A DNA stretch of 64,000 nucleotides from Abditibacterium sp. Its GTDB lineage: Bacteria; Armatimonadota; Abditibacteriia; Abditibacteriales; Abditibacteriaceae. Both the position numbers and the translations under genes were made by a program. How positions within the stretch are numbered: the stretch's first letter is position 1; every line of letters starts with the position of its first letter. Positions 26,737 through 35,588 of the stretch are shown in pieces. The DNA is taken from contig JAUJNG010000017.1 of NCBI GenBank assembly GCA_030448265.1, forward strand, positions 20,438 to 84,437. The letters are read 5' to 3'. The notes under the pieces were generated by a model. It was not told where the DNA came from. It worked only from the letters and a program-made list of their open reading frames with translations, and searched no databases.

Positions 26737-27789
26737 TCATCCGCCCAACAGCAGTTTTCCCACCGCCGCGCCAACTTCGCTCGACAGCGCATCTTTCGAC
26801 GGCAAATCGTGCAGGCTCCAGCGCACCGTGTGCGTCCATTTCGAGCCATTCACGAAGTTGTGAAGCGGGCCGAGCAGTTCCAATTCGTAATAATAGGTTT
26901 TCGGGTCGCCGTTGACGTAAAACTCGACCGGAAAACCGGCACCGTCGGCACCGTCAGGATATTGGCCTTTGGGCAGCGCGCTTTTTTGCACGAAGGCCAT
27001 GCCGTCGCGCACCGAGGCCAGAGCCGAAACCGGAGAGTCCAAACCGATTTTCGAGCCGCCGCCCGCGCTGGCGGGCACGATTCGTAGTAAATTGGGCGCG
27101 ACCGCTTCGGTTCGATGCGACTCGCTCCATTTTCCGATTTTGTAATAGCCGTTTTTGTAGGGGCTTTGCGGGTTCATGGGCAGGAAAACCGCGTCGCCTG
27201 GCGCGGTCTGCGTGATGCTCCAAATTGAGGCGCGCACCATGCCGCCCTTTTCCTTCCTGGCGGTCTGCTCGATGACGAATTGGCCCTTGTCATCGAAATA
27301 CAGGGTGCGAATAAAGCGAATGCCGGTCGGCGAAAGCGGCGAGGTCATTTGCAGCTTACCGCCCGATATTACCTCGACGGCGTGCGGTTGCCCATCGTGA
27401 GCGGGGTCGGGCGGCCAGCCGTCGGTGCCGTGAAATGTCTTCCACCAACTTTGCGGCGCCAGCCAGTTTTTATCGCCGCCGTAATTTTGCCAGCCACTGC
27501 CACTGCTCTGCGAACTCGCGGAATTCCACAACAGATTCGGCCCGCCGACTTTGCCAAAGCTCATAATGCGCCCGATTTGGGGGACGATGATCGCTTCGGT
27601 TTTGCCGTCGGTGAGTTTGTAGGCGGGGCGGTTGAAATAGGTCATGGTGGAAATCGCGGGCAGGCATTGGCCGTTTTCACACAGCACCATTTGCGAATGC
27701 GCGACAGGCGCGGCGCTCACCAGCGAAAGCGCGGCGAAAAGCGCGGCGGGGCGCAAACGGGTTCCAAAAGCAGAAATGGGACGTATCAT
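26737..27789 (-). CDS. Secreted DUF4380-type protein
   Basis: A 350-residue protein with a signal peptide (about 1-32, AALFAALSLVSAAPVAHSQ). The mature part has the beta-rich galactose-mutarotase-like pattern of DUF4380: KTEAIIVPQIGRIMSFGKVGGPNLLW, GGDKNWLAPQSWW and FHGTDGWPPDPAHDG. The family has no proven activity; carbohydrate binding is inferred from the fold. It is convergent with the VKOR-like gene and divergent from mraZ across a 600-base gap. Confidence 0.75.
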   Translation of the reverse strand: MIRPISAFGTRLRPAALFAALSLVSAAPVAHSQMVLCENGQCLPAISTMTYFNRPAYKLTDGKTEAIIVPQIGRIMSFGKVGGPNLLWNSASSQSSGSGWQNYGGDKNWLAPQSWWKTFHGTDGWPPDPAHDGQPHAVEVISGGKLQMTSPLSPTGIRFIRTLYFDDKGQFVIEQTARKEKGGMVRASIWSITQTAPGDAVFLPMNPQSPYKNGYYKIGKWSESHRTEAVAPNLLRIVPASAGGGSKIGLDSPVSALASVRDGMAFVQKSALPKGQYPDGADGAGFPVEFYVNGDPKTYYYELELLGPLHNFVNGSKWTHTVRWSLHDLPSKDALSSEVGAAVGKLLLGG

Positions 27790-28214
27790 AGCGAAATTAA
27801 GAGAAGTTGTGCAGGTCGAGTCGGCGGGGCTTGCGCCCAGTGCAAAGATCAGGCGGGGATATAAAATCCCCGCCTGCTCTACGTTTCTCGCAAGTAAGAC
27901 ACCCGAAGCCCTGTTGTGGTGCCATCGGACGCGCGCCGCCAAGAAAAAGCGAAAAAATGGCGCCGACTCCCAAAATTTCGATGGTTTTCGCCCCTTCTGG
28001 AGCAATTTTTCAACGGCGACCATTTCAGTGAAAACGCCGCCCGATTTTGGCGCCGATTTTCTTCACCAAAGGCCGATTTTTATGGCATAAGAGTCAGTTT
28101 CACGCTTCGCGCTGGGTGAAGAACTCGATTTCGATTCTCCAAAATCCGATTTAACAAAATTTTCGCATCGTGAAGCTTTAAGGGTTAAAGTTGCACAAAA
28201 CGGCGAAAAAAAGT

Positions 28215-28243
28215 TTGGCACTCGCCTTAAAGTGCGGTATATT
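28215..28243 (+). promoter_or_regulatory. Promoter of the dcw cluster
   Basis: TTGGCA (28215-28220) and TATATT (28238-28243) are separated by exactly 17 bases. The predicted transcription start near 28250 falls at the edge of the repeated MraZ-type operator. Confidence 0.6.
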
Positions 28244-28250
28244 TGACGGC

Positions 28251-28290
28251 AAGTGACGCGAAAGGACGCCAAGTGACGCCAAAGGACGGA
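28251..28290 (+). promoter_or_regulatory. Probable MraZ operator: four 10-bp direct repeats
   Basis: Four consecutive decamers, AAGTGACGCG, AAAGGACGCC, AAGTGACGCC and AAAGGACGGA, share the core GAC at constant phase. MraZ proteins bind short TGGG-like boxes repeated every 10 bp upstream of their own gene. The spacing, position and neighbour match that architecture; the box sequence (KGAC rather than TGGG) differs from the E. coli one. Autorepression of the dcw operon is inferred. Confidence 0.65.
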
Positions 28291-28392
28291 TTTTTGAAAA
28301 TGGCTTTTACAGTGATTTCAACTTCTCCTCCAACCGCGAAATTTTGCTCTCTTCTGTCGCCCAGAGACATCACCTGATGTTCGGAACCCTCA

Positions 28393-29088
28393 ATGGCCCG
28401 CGTTGCCGCTCCTCGCACGGACGGGAGAAGCGATTCTCCCCCGCAAATCGTCGTTCCCGTGATGACGGGGACGCACTTTCATGCGCTCGACGACAAAGGC
28501 CGTGTGATCGTGCCCGCCAAGTTGAGGCCAGGACTGACCGAACGGTTTTGGCTCATGCTCGACGAGAACGATAACGTGGCGATGTATAACCACGACACCG
28601 GACGCGACGTTCTGGAGTATTGCGAACAGCAGATGGCGCAGAATCCTGGGGATGAGTTTATCGCAGCGGCGGTAGAGCGCATCACTGGAGCCGCCGAGTT
28701 CGTGGTGATCGAGGGCGATGCGTGGCGGGTGCCGGTTTCGGACATCCTGCGCTTTCGGGCGCAGATCGACAAAGAAATCGTCACCGTCGGCGTTTTGAAC
28801 AAAGCGGTGATGTGGAGCCGCGAACGTTGGGAGGAAGCGCAGCAAAAGCGCGAAAGTCCCGAAGTGCGTCGGGCGCAGGCCGAAATGCTGCGCGCGGCGG
28901 CCAGTGGAATCAGAAAACCTGCGGCGCAAGTCGAGGAGAAAATCGAGGAAGCCGTGCGGGAGGCCGGAAATGGAACAACCGGAATCGCGGGCGGAACCGC
29001 CACAGGAACAACGGGAACGGCGGCTGCATCCGCCGGCGATGGTCGCAGAAACCCTCGAATTCTTAGCCTGTCGCAGCTTGGCAGATAA
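28393..29088 (+). CDS. mraZ: Transcriptional regulator MraZ
   Basis: A DNA-binding regulator of the dcw cluster, 231 residues from the first ATG. Two SpoVT/AbrB-like repeats are seen: FHALDDKGRVIVPAKLRPGL (about 28-47) and DAWRVPVSDILRFRAQI (about 114-130), with NKAVMWSRERWEEAQQ at the end of the core. A ~22-residue N-terminal extension may not be used: ATG 28462 gives the family N-terminus. Neither start has a clear ribosome site. A ~75-residue charged, then Gly/Thr-rich tail is unusual and overlaps rsmH by 119 bases in another frame. Confidence 0.9.
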   Translation: MARVAAPRTDGRSDSPPQIVVPVMTGTHFHALDDKGRVIVPAKLRPGLTERFWLMLDENDNVAMYNHDTGRDVLEYCEQQMAQNPGDEFIAAAVERITGAAEFVVIEGDAWRVPVSDILRFRAQIDKEIVTVGVLNKAVMWSRERWEEAQQKRESPEVRRAQAEMLRAAASGIRKPAAQVEEKIEEAVREAGNGTTGIAGGTATGTTGTAAASAGDGRRNPRILSLSQLGR

Positions 29089-30199
29089 AAATTCGGGAAA
29101 TTATAAGCCGGACGCGGTTTTTCTGGATGGGACGCTGGGAACGGGCGGTCACACGCTCGAAATTCTGAAGGCTCATCCGACGTGCCGCGTAGTTGCATTT
29201 GACCGCGACGCGCAGTCGCAGGAAGTGGCGCTGGAGCGTTTAAAGCGCGAAGGCGTAACCGAAAGAGTGACGACGGTGCTGGGCGATTTTCGCTTTGCGC
29301 CGCAATTGCTCCAACCGTTCTTTGACAACTTGAAAGTCGGAAGCGATGGACGCCCCATCGAAGCGATAGACGGCGCGTTGGTTGACGCCGGAATGTCGCT
29401 TTACCAGGTGACGTGGCCGCAGCGTGGACTCTCTTTCCGAGGAGATGGCCCGCTCGATATGCGCTACAACCAGGATGAGGGCGTTTCGGCTTTCGACTTA
29501 GTGAACCGGCTCAAACAGAACGAGCTGGAAGATTTGATCTTCCAGCTCGCCGACGAGAGATGGGCGCGTCGCATCGCACAATTCATCGCAGCACACCGTC
29601 AAAGCAAACCTATCGCTACCACCACAGAACTCGCCAGAATCGTCGAAGAAGCTATACCCGCCGGAGTTCGCCACCAGTCGCGTGTTCATCCCGCCACCAA
29701 AACTTTCGCCGCCTTACGCCTTGCCGTAAACGACGAGTTTTGGGCACTCGACCTGGGAAGCTATGCTCTGAGCGCGACTTTAGCCCCTTCGGCGCGCCTG
29801 GTCGTTCTGACCTACAGCAGCAACGAAGACCGCACCGTCAAACGCACTTTTCGCCGCCTGGCAGGGCGCGAGGGAAATGGTAATGACATTCCCCGCGCGA
29901 CTCGGCCCCGCAAACGCGACTCTTCACCGAAGAATCGCGGGAGCGGCGCGGCGCGTTCATCTCTCGCCTCTCATGAATTGTCTGGCGCTATGTTTAGCGA
30001 ACTTTCGCTTTCTTTGCCACATGACGCTCAAAATAATGCTCAGAGGCCGGTTCCTGAAATCGCGACGGGCCTGGGGGAGACCTGGATCATGAAAATCCTC
30101 ACCCCCCGCCCCGTCGTGCCCACCGACGCAGAAATCGCGTCGAATCCGCTCGCGCGCTCCTGCAAACTGCGCGCGATTGAAAAGGTGTCGCTGAGTTAG
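28970..30199 (+). CDS. rsmH: 16S rRNA (cytosine(1402)-N(4))-methyltransferase
   Basis: A 409-residue SAM-dependent enzyme that methylates N4 of C1402 in the ribosomal P-site. Motifs: HPPAMVAETLEFL at the N-terminus, SAM-binding DGTLGTGGHTLEIL, VDAGMSLYQVTWPQRGLSFRGDGPLDMR, RIAQFI and HPATKTFAALRLAVNDE, YSSNEDRTVKRTF, and the terminal SNPLARSCKLRAIEK. GGGAGG seven bases before ATG 28970 fixes the start, which lies inside mraZ. Between the NEDRTVKRTF block and the C-terminal signature is a ~75-residue low-complexity insert not usual in RsmH. Confidence 0.93.
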   Translation: MEQPESRAEPPQEQRERRLHPPAMVAETLEFLACRSLADKNSGNYKPDAVFLDGTLGTGGHTLEILKAHPTCRVVAFDRDAQSQEVALERLKREGVTERVTTVLGDFRFAPQLLQPFFDNLKVGSDGRPIEAIDGALVDAGMSLYQVTWPQRGLSFRGDGPLDMRYNQDEGVSAFDLVNRLKQNELEDLIFQLADERWARRIAQFIAAHRQSKPIATTTELARIVEEAIPAGVRHQSRVHPATKTFAALRLAVNDEFWALDLGSYALSATLAPSARLVVLTYSSNEDRTVKRTFRRLAGREGNGNDIPRATRPRKRDSSPKNRGSGAARSSLASHELSGAMFSELSLSLPHDAQNNAQRPVPEIATGLGETWIMKILTPRPVVPTDAEIASNPLARSCKLRAIEKVSLS

Positions 30200-30241
30200 A
30201 ACGCTCTCGAATGTCCGGCAGGGGACTTTCGAGGCTTCGGT

Positions 30242-30349
30242 TGCAGCGACTAAAGTCGCCGCAAAAGGGGGCGAAACCTGCCTTGGCAGGTTAATGCAGT
30301 CCGCGAAGGCGGACTTCGCGTTGTTGTTGCGGTGACTTTAGTCGCTGCA
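30242..30349. repeat. Composite inverted repeat, three-way-junction family (copy 3)
   Basis: The outer stem is 23 bp with one mismatch (30242-30264 with 30327-30349). The inner hairpins lie at 30275-30292 and 30298-30315, in the same order and nearly the same sequence as the copy at 12397. It sits inside the dcw cluster between rsmH and ftsL. Confidence 0.95.
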
Positions 30350-30428
30350 TCGCACCCACGTCCGCCGCGCGCGGGCGTTTTGTCGTTTTAACCATCATAG
30401 CTTTCATCCTCGACAGGAGGCAACATCA

Positions 30429-30911
30429 ATGCCCGCCGCCGCTCTCCGCCATCCTGAACCCGACGAGGAAATCGTCGCCCCCTCACCCGAATCCACGCCC
30501 CTCGAATGGCGCACGGTCGCGCCTTATGTCGACCGTTTCACCGGCGCCGCGCCGCAAGTCGAGCGCGTTGCCGCGCGTCGTCGCGCGCGTCGTCACCGGC
30601 GCTTTGTGCTGTCCGGCCCCGTCTTGGCCGCCGCGCTGATTTTCATCGAACTGATGGCCCTGGTGGGGCTTTACGCGCTCGATTTGAAGGCGCTGCGCCA
30701 GGAAGAGGCGCTCAAAAAGCAGATTCAAGTCACCGCGCGTCAAATCGCGCTCAATCAGAACGAACTGGCGTCCTATAAATCGTCGCCGCTCCTCTCGCAG
30801 TGGGCGGCGGAGTTGAATTATCGCCCCATCGAAGCGGGCGATTTCGATGATGTGACCTTGAATGCGCCGCTTCCCGCGCCCAAAAAGGAAGAGGAAGAGG
30901 CCAAACCGTGA
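30429..30911 (+). CDS. FtsL-like cell division protein
   Basis: A 160-residue bitopic membrane protein. A basic cytoplasmic region (RRRARRHRR, about 51-59) precedes one membrane helix (about 64-84). A short helical, coiled-coil-like periplasmic segment (ALRQEEALKKQIQVTARQIALNQNEL) and an acidic, Pro/Glu-rich tail follow. Sequence identity to FtsL is weak, as is normal for the family. The assignment rests on topology, coiled coil and position between rsmH and ftsI. AGGAGG precedes the ATG. Its end overlaps the GTG start of ftsI by four bases, so the two are translationally coupled. Confidence 0.7.
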   Translation: MPAAALRHPEPDEEIVAPSPESTPLEWRTVAPYVDRFTGAAPQVERVAARRRARRHRRFVLSGPVLAAALIFIELMALVGLYALDLKALRQEEALKKQIQVTARQIALNQNELASYKSSPLLSQWAAELNYRPIEAGDFDDVTLNAPLPAPKKEEEEAKP

Positions 30912-32770
30912 GCCGCGCGCCCAAAATCCCGCTTCGCCGCACCCAGAAACGCCTCGAAGGCGCGTTTTATATTTTTGGCGCCATTTTCTTTTCTCTGGGA
31001 ATCAAAATCGTTTATATGCAGGCCGTGCCCTCGGCCTCGGCGTTTTCGCTTTCCGATCAAACCTTTGAAAAGCGCACCGAACTGCCCGCGCGACGCGGCC
31101 AGATTTTAGCCGCCGACGGCACTGCGCTGGCCGTCACTATCGACGAATACACCGTCGCCGCCAATCCGCGCGGCTGGTCGCAACCGCAAAAAGAGCGCGT
31201 CGCCTCGCTTCTCGCAGAGGTCATCGGTGGCGACGGGGCGTTTTATCGCACTCAACTCGATAAAGTCTCCGCTTCCGACGGCTCCAAAAACTTTTACGTT
31301 CGCCTCGCGCGCCATGTCGATGAAGAGCGCGCCAATAAGCTGAAAGCGCTCATGGGGCCGCAAAAGGGCGAGACCCGCGACGAGCGCACCGCGCGCAAGG
31401 CGTTTTGGGAGCCGCTCAGTCTCGAAGCCTCGCCTCGCCGCCACTATCCGCTCGGCACTTTCGCGCCGCAGCTCATCGGTTTCACCGCCAACACGGGCAA
31501 AGGCGTTGATGGATTGGAAAAAGCCGTCGATCAAACTCTCGGCGGCAGGCCAGGCGTGCGCGATTCGCTCGTCGATGCGCGCGGTCGCGCCGTGCCTGGA
31601 ACGGTGAATACCTGGAGCGAGCCGGTCGATGGAAACTCGGTTGTCACCACCATCGACCCCAAAATCCAGGCGGTATCCGACGCGGCAATGCAGGAAGTCG
31701 TCGAAAAATTTCGTCCCAATTTCTGCGTCGCGGTCGTGATGAAGCCCGACACCGGCGAAATCGTCGCCGTTTCGACCGCGCCCGCTTTCGATCTTAATCA
31801 GAAACCGAAAAATATCGTGGAGATCGCCACCAATCGCGCGTTTTCCTTTGCCTACGAGCCTGGCTCGACCTGGAAAATCATCACGGCGGCGGCGGCGATT
31901 GAAAACGTCCCCGATTGGAAGAATAAGCGGTTTTTCATCAACGGCAGCGCCTCGGTGGGCAAGCACACCATTCATGACTGGCAGTTTTGGTCAGGCAAAG
32001 TCAAACCCGAAATGAAGGGGCTGAGCGAAGGCGTCCGTGACAGTTCCAACGTCGCCATGTTTCAGTTCGCGCAACTGATGCCGCGCCGCGTGATGCTCGA
32101 TTACGCCAAAAGATTCGGCGTCGGCGAAAAACCCGATCTGCCAGGTTTCAACATTGCGCGGGGTTATTTGCCCAAAAACGACCCCAAAGAATGGTCTTTG
32201 GCGCAATACGCCAACTTCTCGTTCGGGCAGGGCATGATGCTCACCCCGCTTCAACTCGCGCAAATTGGGTCGGTTGTCGCCAACGGCGGCACCCTCATGA
32301 AGCCGATGCTCATCAAGGAAGTGCGCGACGCGCGCGGCCAGCTTCTCAAAACTTACGAGCCGCAAGTCGCGCGCGCGAATGTAATCAAGCCCGAAACGGC
32401 GCGCGAAATCACCAAAATGCTGCGCCGCGTCGTGGCTGAGGGCACGGCGCGCAAGTTCATCTTCGTTCCTGGTTACGCGGCGGCGGGCAAAACCGGTTCG
32501 GCGCAAAAAGCAATTGGCAAAACCGGCTACCGCGCCGGAAAATTCATTTCGAGTTTCGTGGGCTTTTTGCCGATGGACAAACCCAAATACGTCGTGGCCA
32601 TCATGGCCGACGAGCCGAAAGCCTCGCACTGGGGCAGCGAAACCTGCGGGCCAGCGTTCACCAAAATCGCGCAGGAAGCGATGGTAGCGCTACGATTGGA
32701 AGACGGGGCGAGCGCGCCGAAACCGAATATGGCGTTGATGGAGCCGCCCAAAGAGCCGAAGAAGAATTAA
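30908..32770 (+). CDS. ftsI: Peptidoglycan D,D-transpeptidase FtsI (class B PBP)
   Basis: A 620-residue bitopic membrane enzyme that cross-links septal peptidoglycan. N-terminal helix (about 19-38), then the PBP dimerisation domain with RRGQILAADGTALA (about 62-75). The transpeptidase domain has the three penicillin-binding motifs: STWK with the nucleophile Ser at about 320, SSN at about 379-381, and KTGS at about 528-531. Start is GTG at 30908, overlapping the preceding stop. It works with the SEDS polymerase FtsW encoded at 40.9 kb. A weak terminator follows it, so the dcw transcript may be divided here. Confidence 0.94.
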   Translation: MSRAPKIPLRRTQKRLEGAFYIFGAIFFSLGIKIVYMQAVPSASAFSLSDQTFEKRTELPARRGQILAADGTALAVTIDEYTVAANPRGWSQPQKERVASLLAEVIGGDGAFYRTQLDKVSASDGSKNFYVRLARHVDEERANKLKALMGPQKGETRDERTARKAFWEPLSLEASPRRHYPLGTFAPQLIGFTANTGKGVDGLEKAVDQTLGGRPGVRDSLVDARGRAVPGTVNTWSEPVDGNSVVTTIDPKIQAVSDAAMQEVVEKFRPNFCVAVVMKPDTGEIVAVSTAPAFDLNQKPKNIVEIATNRAFSFAYEPGSTWKIITAAAAIENVPDWKNKRFFINGSASVGKHTIHDWQFWSGKVKPEMKGLSEGVRDSSNVAMFQFAQLMPRRVMLDYAKRFGVGEKPDLPGFNIARGYLPKNDPKEWSLAQYANFSFGQGMMLTPLQLAQIGSVVANGGTLMKPMLIKEVRDARGQLLKTYEPQVARANVIKPETAREITKMLRRVVAEGTARKFIFVPGYAAAGKTGSAQKAIGKTGYRAGKFISSFVGFLPMDKPKYVVAIMADEPKASHWGSETCGPAFTKIAQEAMVALRLEDGASAPKPNMALMEPPKEPKKN

Positions 32771-32776
32771 CTGAGA

Positions 32777-32801
32777 GGGCGCGAGAAATTGCGCCTTTTT
32801 T
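32777..32801 (+). terminator. Weak terminator after ftsI
   Basis: A five- to six-base-pair GC stem (32777-32782 with 32791-32796) is followed by a T-run to 32801. It precedes two genes that are not usual members of a dcw cluster. Confidence 0.55.
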
Positions 32802-32817
32802 GTTGCAAACTGGACGA

Positions 32818-33348
32818 ATGCAATCTTCTGATTCATCGAAACAACTGCCGTCCCCACGTGGATGTTTTGGTCTCGGTTGCCTTTCGGTTTTTGTTTTGGT
32901 TCTGGCGCTGCGTTTGTGGTGTATGCAGCCGTATATTTTATCCGCCGATTCTCCCAGTGGCCGATTTACGGCGGAGGCGCGCGTAACTTATGGGCTATTC
33001 GATATTACGGGCGGGACAGCGCATCTGACACTGCTCGATAAACAAAGTGGTCAAACGCGCACTATGCAGGAGTGGGACAGTGCCGGATGGTTTGACGGCG
33101 AATGGCCTCTTGGCATCGAATGGAAAGAAGACGGCCACTGCGTCGCGTTTTTAGTTCAACACCCTACATCAGGTAATCACTGGAGTATTGATTACGAGAT
33201 TAAATGGAGCGAAAATGGGTTCTCGCTTTACGAAGACCCTTCAAATTCTAACTGGCTCAAAATTCAAATGAAACGTAAAGCGCGCGTCGGCTCCCCGCAA
33301 CAAAAAGCGAAATACCGCGAACTTGTGCGCCAATTTTACGGTGAGTAG
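32818..33348 (+). CDS. Membrane-anchored protein of unknown function
   Basis: A 176-residue protein with one N-terminal hydrophobic segment (about 20-37, GCFGLGCLSVFVLVLALRLW). The outward domain is rich in aromatic residues and beta-like (GRFTAEARVTYGLFDITGGTAHLTL). No family is recognised. Base composition is visibly more A/T-rich than in the flanking mur genes. It lies after the ftsI terminator and is not part of ordinary dcw clusters, so insertion of foreign DNA is possible. ATG 32818 is chosen because the upstream codons belong to the terminator region. Confidence 0.6.
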   Translation: MQSSDSSKQLPSPRGCFGLGCLSVFVLVLALRLWCMQPYILSADSPSGRFTAEARVTYGLFDITGGTAHLTLLDKQSGQTRTMQEWDSAGWFDGEWPLGIEWKEDGHCVAFLVQHPTSGNHWSIDYEIKWSENGFSLYEDPSNSNWLKIQMKRKARVGSPQQKAKYRELVRQFYGE

Positions 33349-33438
33349 GGAATGCCGGTGCGGGACACACTGTCGCACAAGTGGTGTTCGCGCTTTTCCA
33401 GAATTGCGTAGCTCTTTTTCGTGCAAACTCGACGGGTT

Positions 33439-34074
33439 ATGAAAATTTACCTCACCTCCGTTGAAACGGAACTGGCCAAAGCCTGGCGCCAGTTTTGTGG
33501 CGATTTGGACTTCGTTTCGGTTCACGAAGGCTCGATTTTCGATCTTCAGTGCGACGCGGTGGTGAGTCCGGCCAACAGTTTCGGTTTTATGGATGGCGGT
33601 ATTGATATGCTTTACAGTCGCCGTTTCGGCTGGCAGGTGCAAGACCGTTTGCAGGAACTGATTCGAGACGTGCATCATGGAGAATTGCTGGTGGGCGCCG
33701 CAGAAATCGTGGAAACCGACGCGAACATTCCCTTTCTCATCGCCGCGCCCACCATGCGGGTGCCGATGATACTGCGCGATTCCATCAATCCTTATCTGGC
33801 GGCGCGCGCCGTTCTGCTGTTGGTGAAACACGGCCTCTTTCGCAGTGGCCAGTGGCAGGGCACGAGGGTGTCTGAAGTGGTTCACAGCGTGGCTTTTCCT
33901 GGTCTGGGCACGGGTGTGGGGCAGGTTGGCGCCGCCGTTTGCGCGCATCAGGTTCGTACCGCTCTTGAGGACGTGCTGCTTGAAGAGCAACCTTTTCCCG
34001 CGACCTGGGCCGACGCGCAAACGCGACACCAACAGCTTTACACCGACCGCATCCGCGATTTACAGCGCGGTTAA
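33439..34074 (+). CDS. Macro domain protein
   Basis: A 211-residue protein with an ADP-ribose-binding macro-fold pattern: FVSVHEGSIFDLQCDAVVSPANSFGFMDGGID near the N-terminus, and HSVAFPGLGTGVGQVG later (the second ligand loop, G-x-G-x-x-G). Relatives hydrolyse or bind ADP-ribose, for example removing it from proteins or RNA ends. The substrate cannot be named. It ends 11 bases before murE, so it may be co-transcribed with the mur genes although it has no known role there. Confidence 0.85.
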   Translation: MKIYLTSVETELAKAWRQFCGDLDFVSVHEGSIFDLQCDAVVSPANSFGFMDGGIDMLYSRRFGWQVQDRLQELIRDVHHGELLVGAAEIVETDANIPFLIAAPTMRVPMILRDSINPYLAARAVLLLVKHGLFRSGQWQGTRVSEVVHSVAFPGLGTGVGQVGAAVCAHQVRTALEDVLLEEQPFPATWADAQTRHQQLYTDRIRDLQRG

Positions 34075-34085
34075 TCTCCCTTGTC

Positions 34086-35588
34086 ATGCCGATTCTCAAA
34101 GAACTTCTCATCTCCACGCCCGACGCCCAGATTCTGGGCGATGAAAACCAAAATATCAAAGCCGTCAACTACGATTCGCGCGAAGTGTCGCCTGGGAGCG
34201 CCTTCGTGTGCATTCGCGGCGTGGCGCACGACGGCCACGCTTTTGCCGCCGCCGCTGTCGAGCGCGGCGCGGGCGTGATTGTCGCCGAAAACCTCGAACT
34301 TCTGGGCGAAATTCCCGCGTTCGTGACCAAAGTCGTCGTGCCCGACACGCGGCGCGCTCTGGCGATGATGGCGTGCGAGTTTTATGGTCATCCCTCGCGC
34401 GAAATGATGATCGTGGGCGTCACCGGCACCAACGGCAAAACTACCGTCGCGCATCTCGTCGCCGATTTGCTGCGCGAAGGCGGTTACAAAAGCGTGGGCA
34501 TCGTCGGCACGCTGGGCGCCAAAGCCGAAAAAACTTACTACGATACGGGCCGCACCACGCCGGAAAGCCTCGATTTACAGCGTCTTTTGGCCGATTTTCT
34601 CGACGGCGGGTCGGATGCGGTCGTGATGGAAGTGTCCAGTCACGCTCTGGCGCTGCAGCGCGTCGCGGGCTGCGCTTTCGACGCCGGAATTTTTACCAAT
34701 TTAACCCAGGATCATCTCGATTTTCACGGCGAAATGGAAGATTATTTCGCCGCCAAAACGAGGCTTTTCACCGATGTGGCGCGCGAAAGCGAGGCGCACA
34801 AAAGTTTCGGCGCGGTTTTCAACGCCGACGATCATTATGGCCGCCGCCTCACCGAACTCGCCGCCGATTCGCCCTACATCACCTACGGCATCGAGACCGA
34901 GGCGCACGTCAAGGCCGAAGCGGTTCATCTCACGCCGTCGGGCACCAGTTTCGTGGCGCGCACTTCGAGCGGCGATATTCCCTTCGATATTTCGCTCACG
35001 GGCCGGTTCAACGTGCAAAATGCGCTCGCTGCGATCAGTTTCGGGCTTCTCAAAGGCATGAGCGCCTCTCAGGTGCAAAGCGCGATGCAGCGCGCCAAAG
35101 CCCCCGAAGGCAGGATGGAAATGATTGACGAAGGTCAGGAATTTTACGTCGCCGTCGATTACGCCCACACGCCCGACGGCCTCAAAAACGTCCTCGCCAC
35201 CACCAAAGAGTTCACATCGGGCCGTTTGATCTGCGTTTTCGGCTGCGGCGGCGACCGCGACCGCACCAAACGACCCCAAATGGGCGCCATCGCCGCGAGT
35301 CTGTCCGATGTTTTGGTGGTGACGAGCGACAATCCGCGCACCGAAGATCCCCATCGCATCATCGAAGACGTGCTGGCCGGAACGTCGGGCAGTCATTCGA
35401 GGGTGGAAATCGAGGCCGACCGGCGCAAAGCCATCGAACGCGCCCTCGAACTGGCGCAAAAGGGCGATTTCGTGTTGATCGCGGGCAAAGGCCACGAAAC
35501 TTATCAGATTTTCAAAGACCGCACCATTCACTTCGACGACCGCGAAATCGTGCGCGAAGCGTTGGAGCATTTGAAGGATGCGAAGTGA
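34086..35588 (+). CDS. murE: UDP-MurNAc-L-Ala-D-Glu:meso-DAP ligase MurE
   Basis: A 500-residue cytoplasmic ligase that adds the third stem amino acid to the peptidoglycan precursor using ATP. The N-terminal UDP-binding domain has NYDSREVSPGSAF (about 28-40). The P-loop is GTNGKTT (114-120), and the carbamylated-Lys region follows SSHALALQRV. The C-terminal domain holds DNPRTEDP near residue 415, the motif that selects meso-diaminopimelate. The stop TGA overlaps the murF ATG by one base. Its product goes to MurF, MraY and on to MurJ. Confidence 0.96.
   Translation: MPILKELLISTPDAQILGDENQNIKAVNYDSREVSPGSAFVCIRGVAHDGHAFAAAAVERGAGVIVAENLELLGEIPAFVTKVVVPDTRRALAMMACEFYGHPSREMMIVGVTGTNGKTTVAHLVADLLREGGYKSVGIVGTLGAKAEKTYYDTGRTTPESLDLQRLLADFLDGGSDAVVMEVSSHALALQRVAGCAFDAGIFTNLTQDHLDFHGEMEDYFAAKTRLFTDVARESEAHKSFGAVFNADDHYGRRLTELAADSPYITYGIETEAHVKAEAVHLTPSGTSFVARTSSGDIPFDISLTGRFNVQNALAAISFGLLKGMSASQVQSAMQRAKAPEGRMEMIDEGQEFYVAVDYAHTPDGLKNVLATTKEFTSGRLICVFGCGGDRDRTKRPQMGAIAASLSDVLVVTSDNPRTEDPHRIIEDVLAGTSGSHSRVEIEADRRKAIERALELAQKGDFVLIAGKGHETYQIFKDRTIHFDDREIVREALEHLKDAK

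Larger units (their letters stand above)
27790..28392. other. Intergenic region between DUF4380 gene and mraZ
   Basis: No coding sequence is supported over these 603 bases. It holds a 10-bp perfect inverted repeat at 27851-27875 (AGGCGGGGAT, five-base loop), an A/T-rich stretch, and the mraZ promoter and operator (28215-28290). The rest shows no structure that I can name. Confidence 0.6.
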
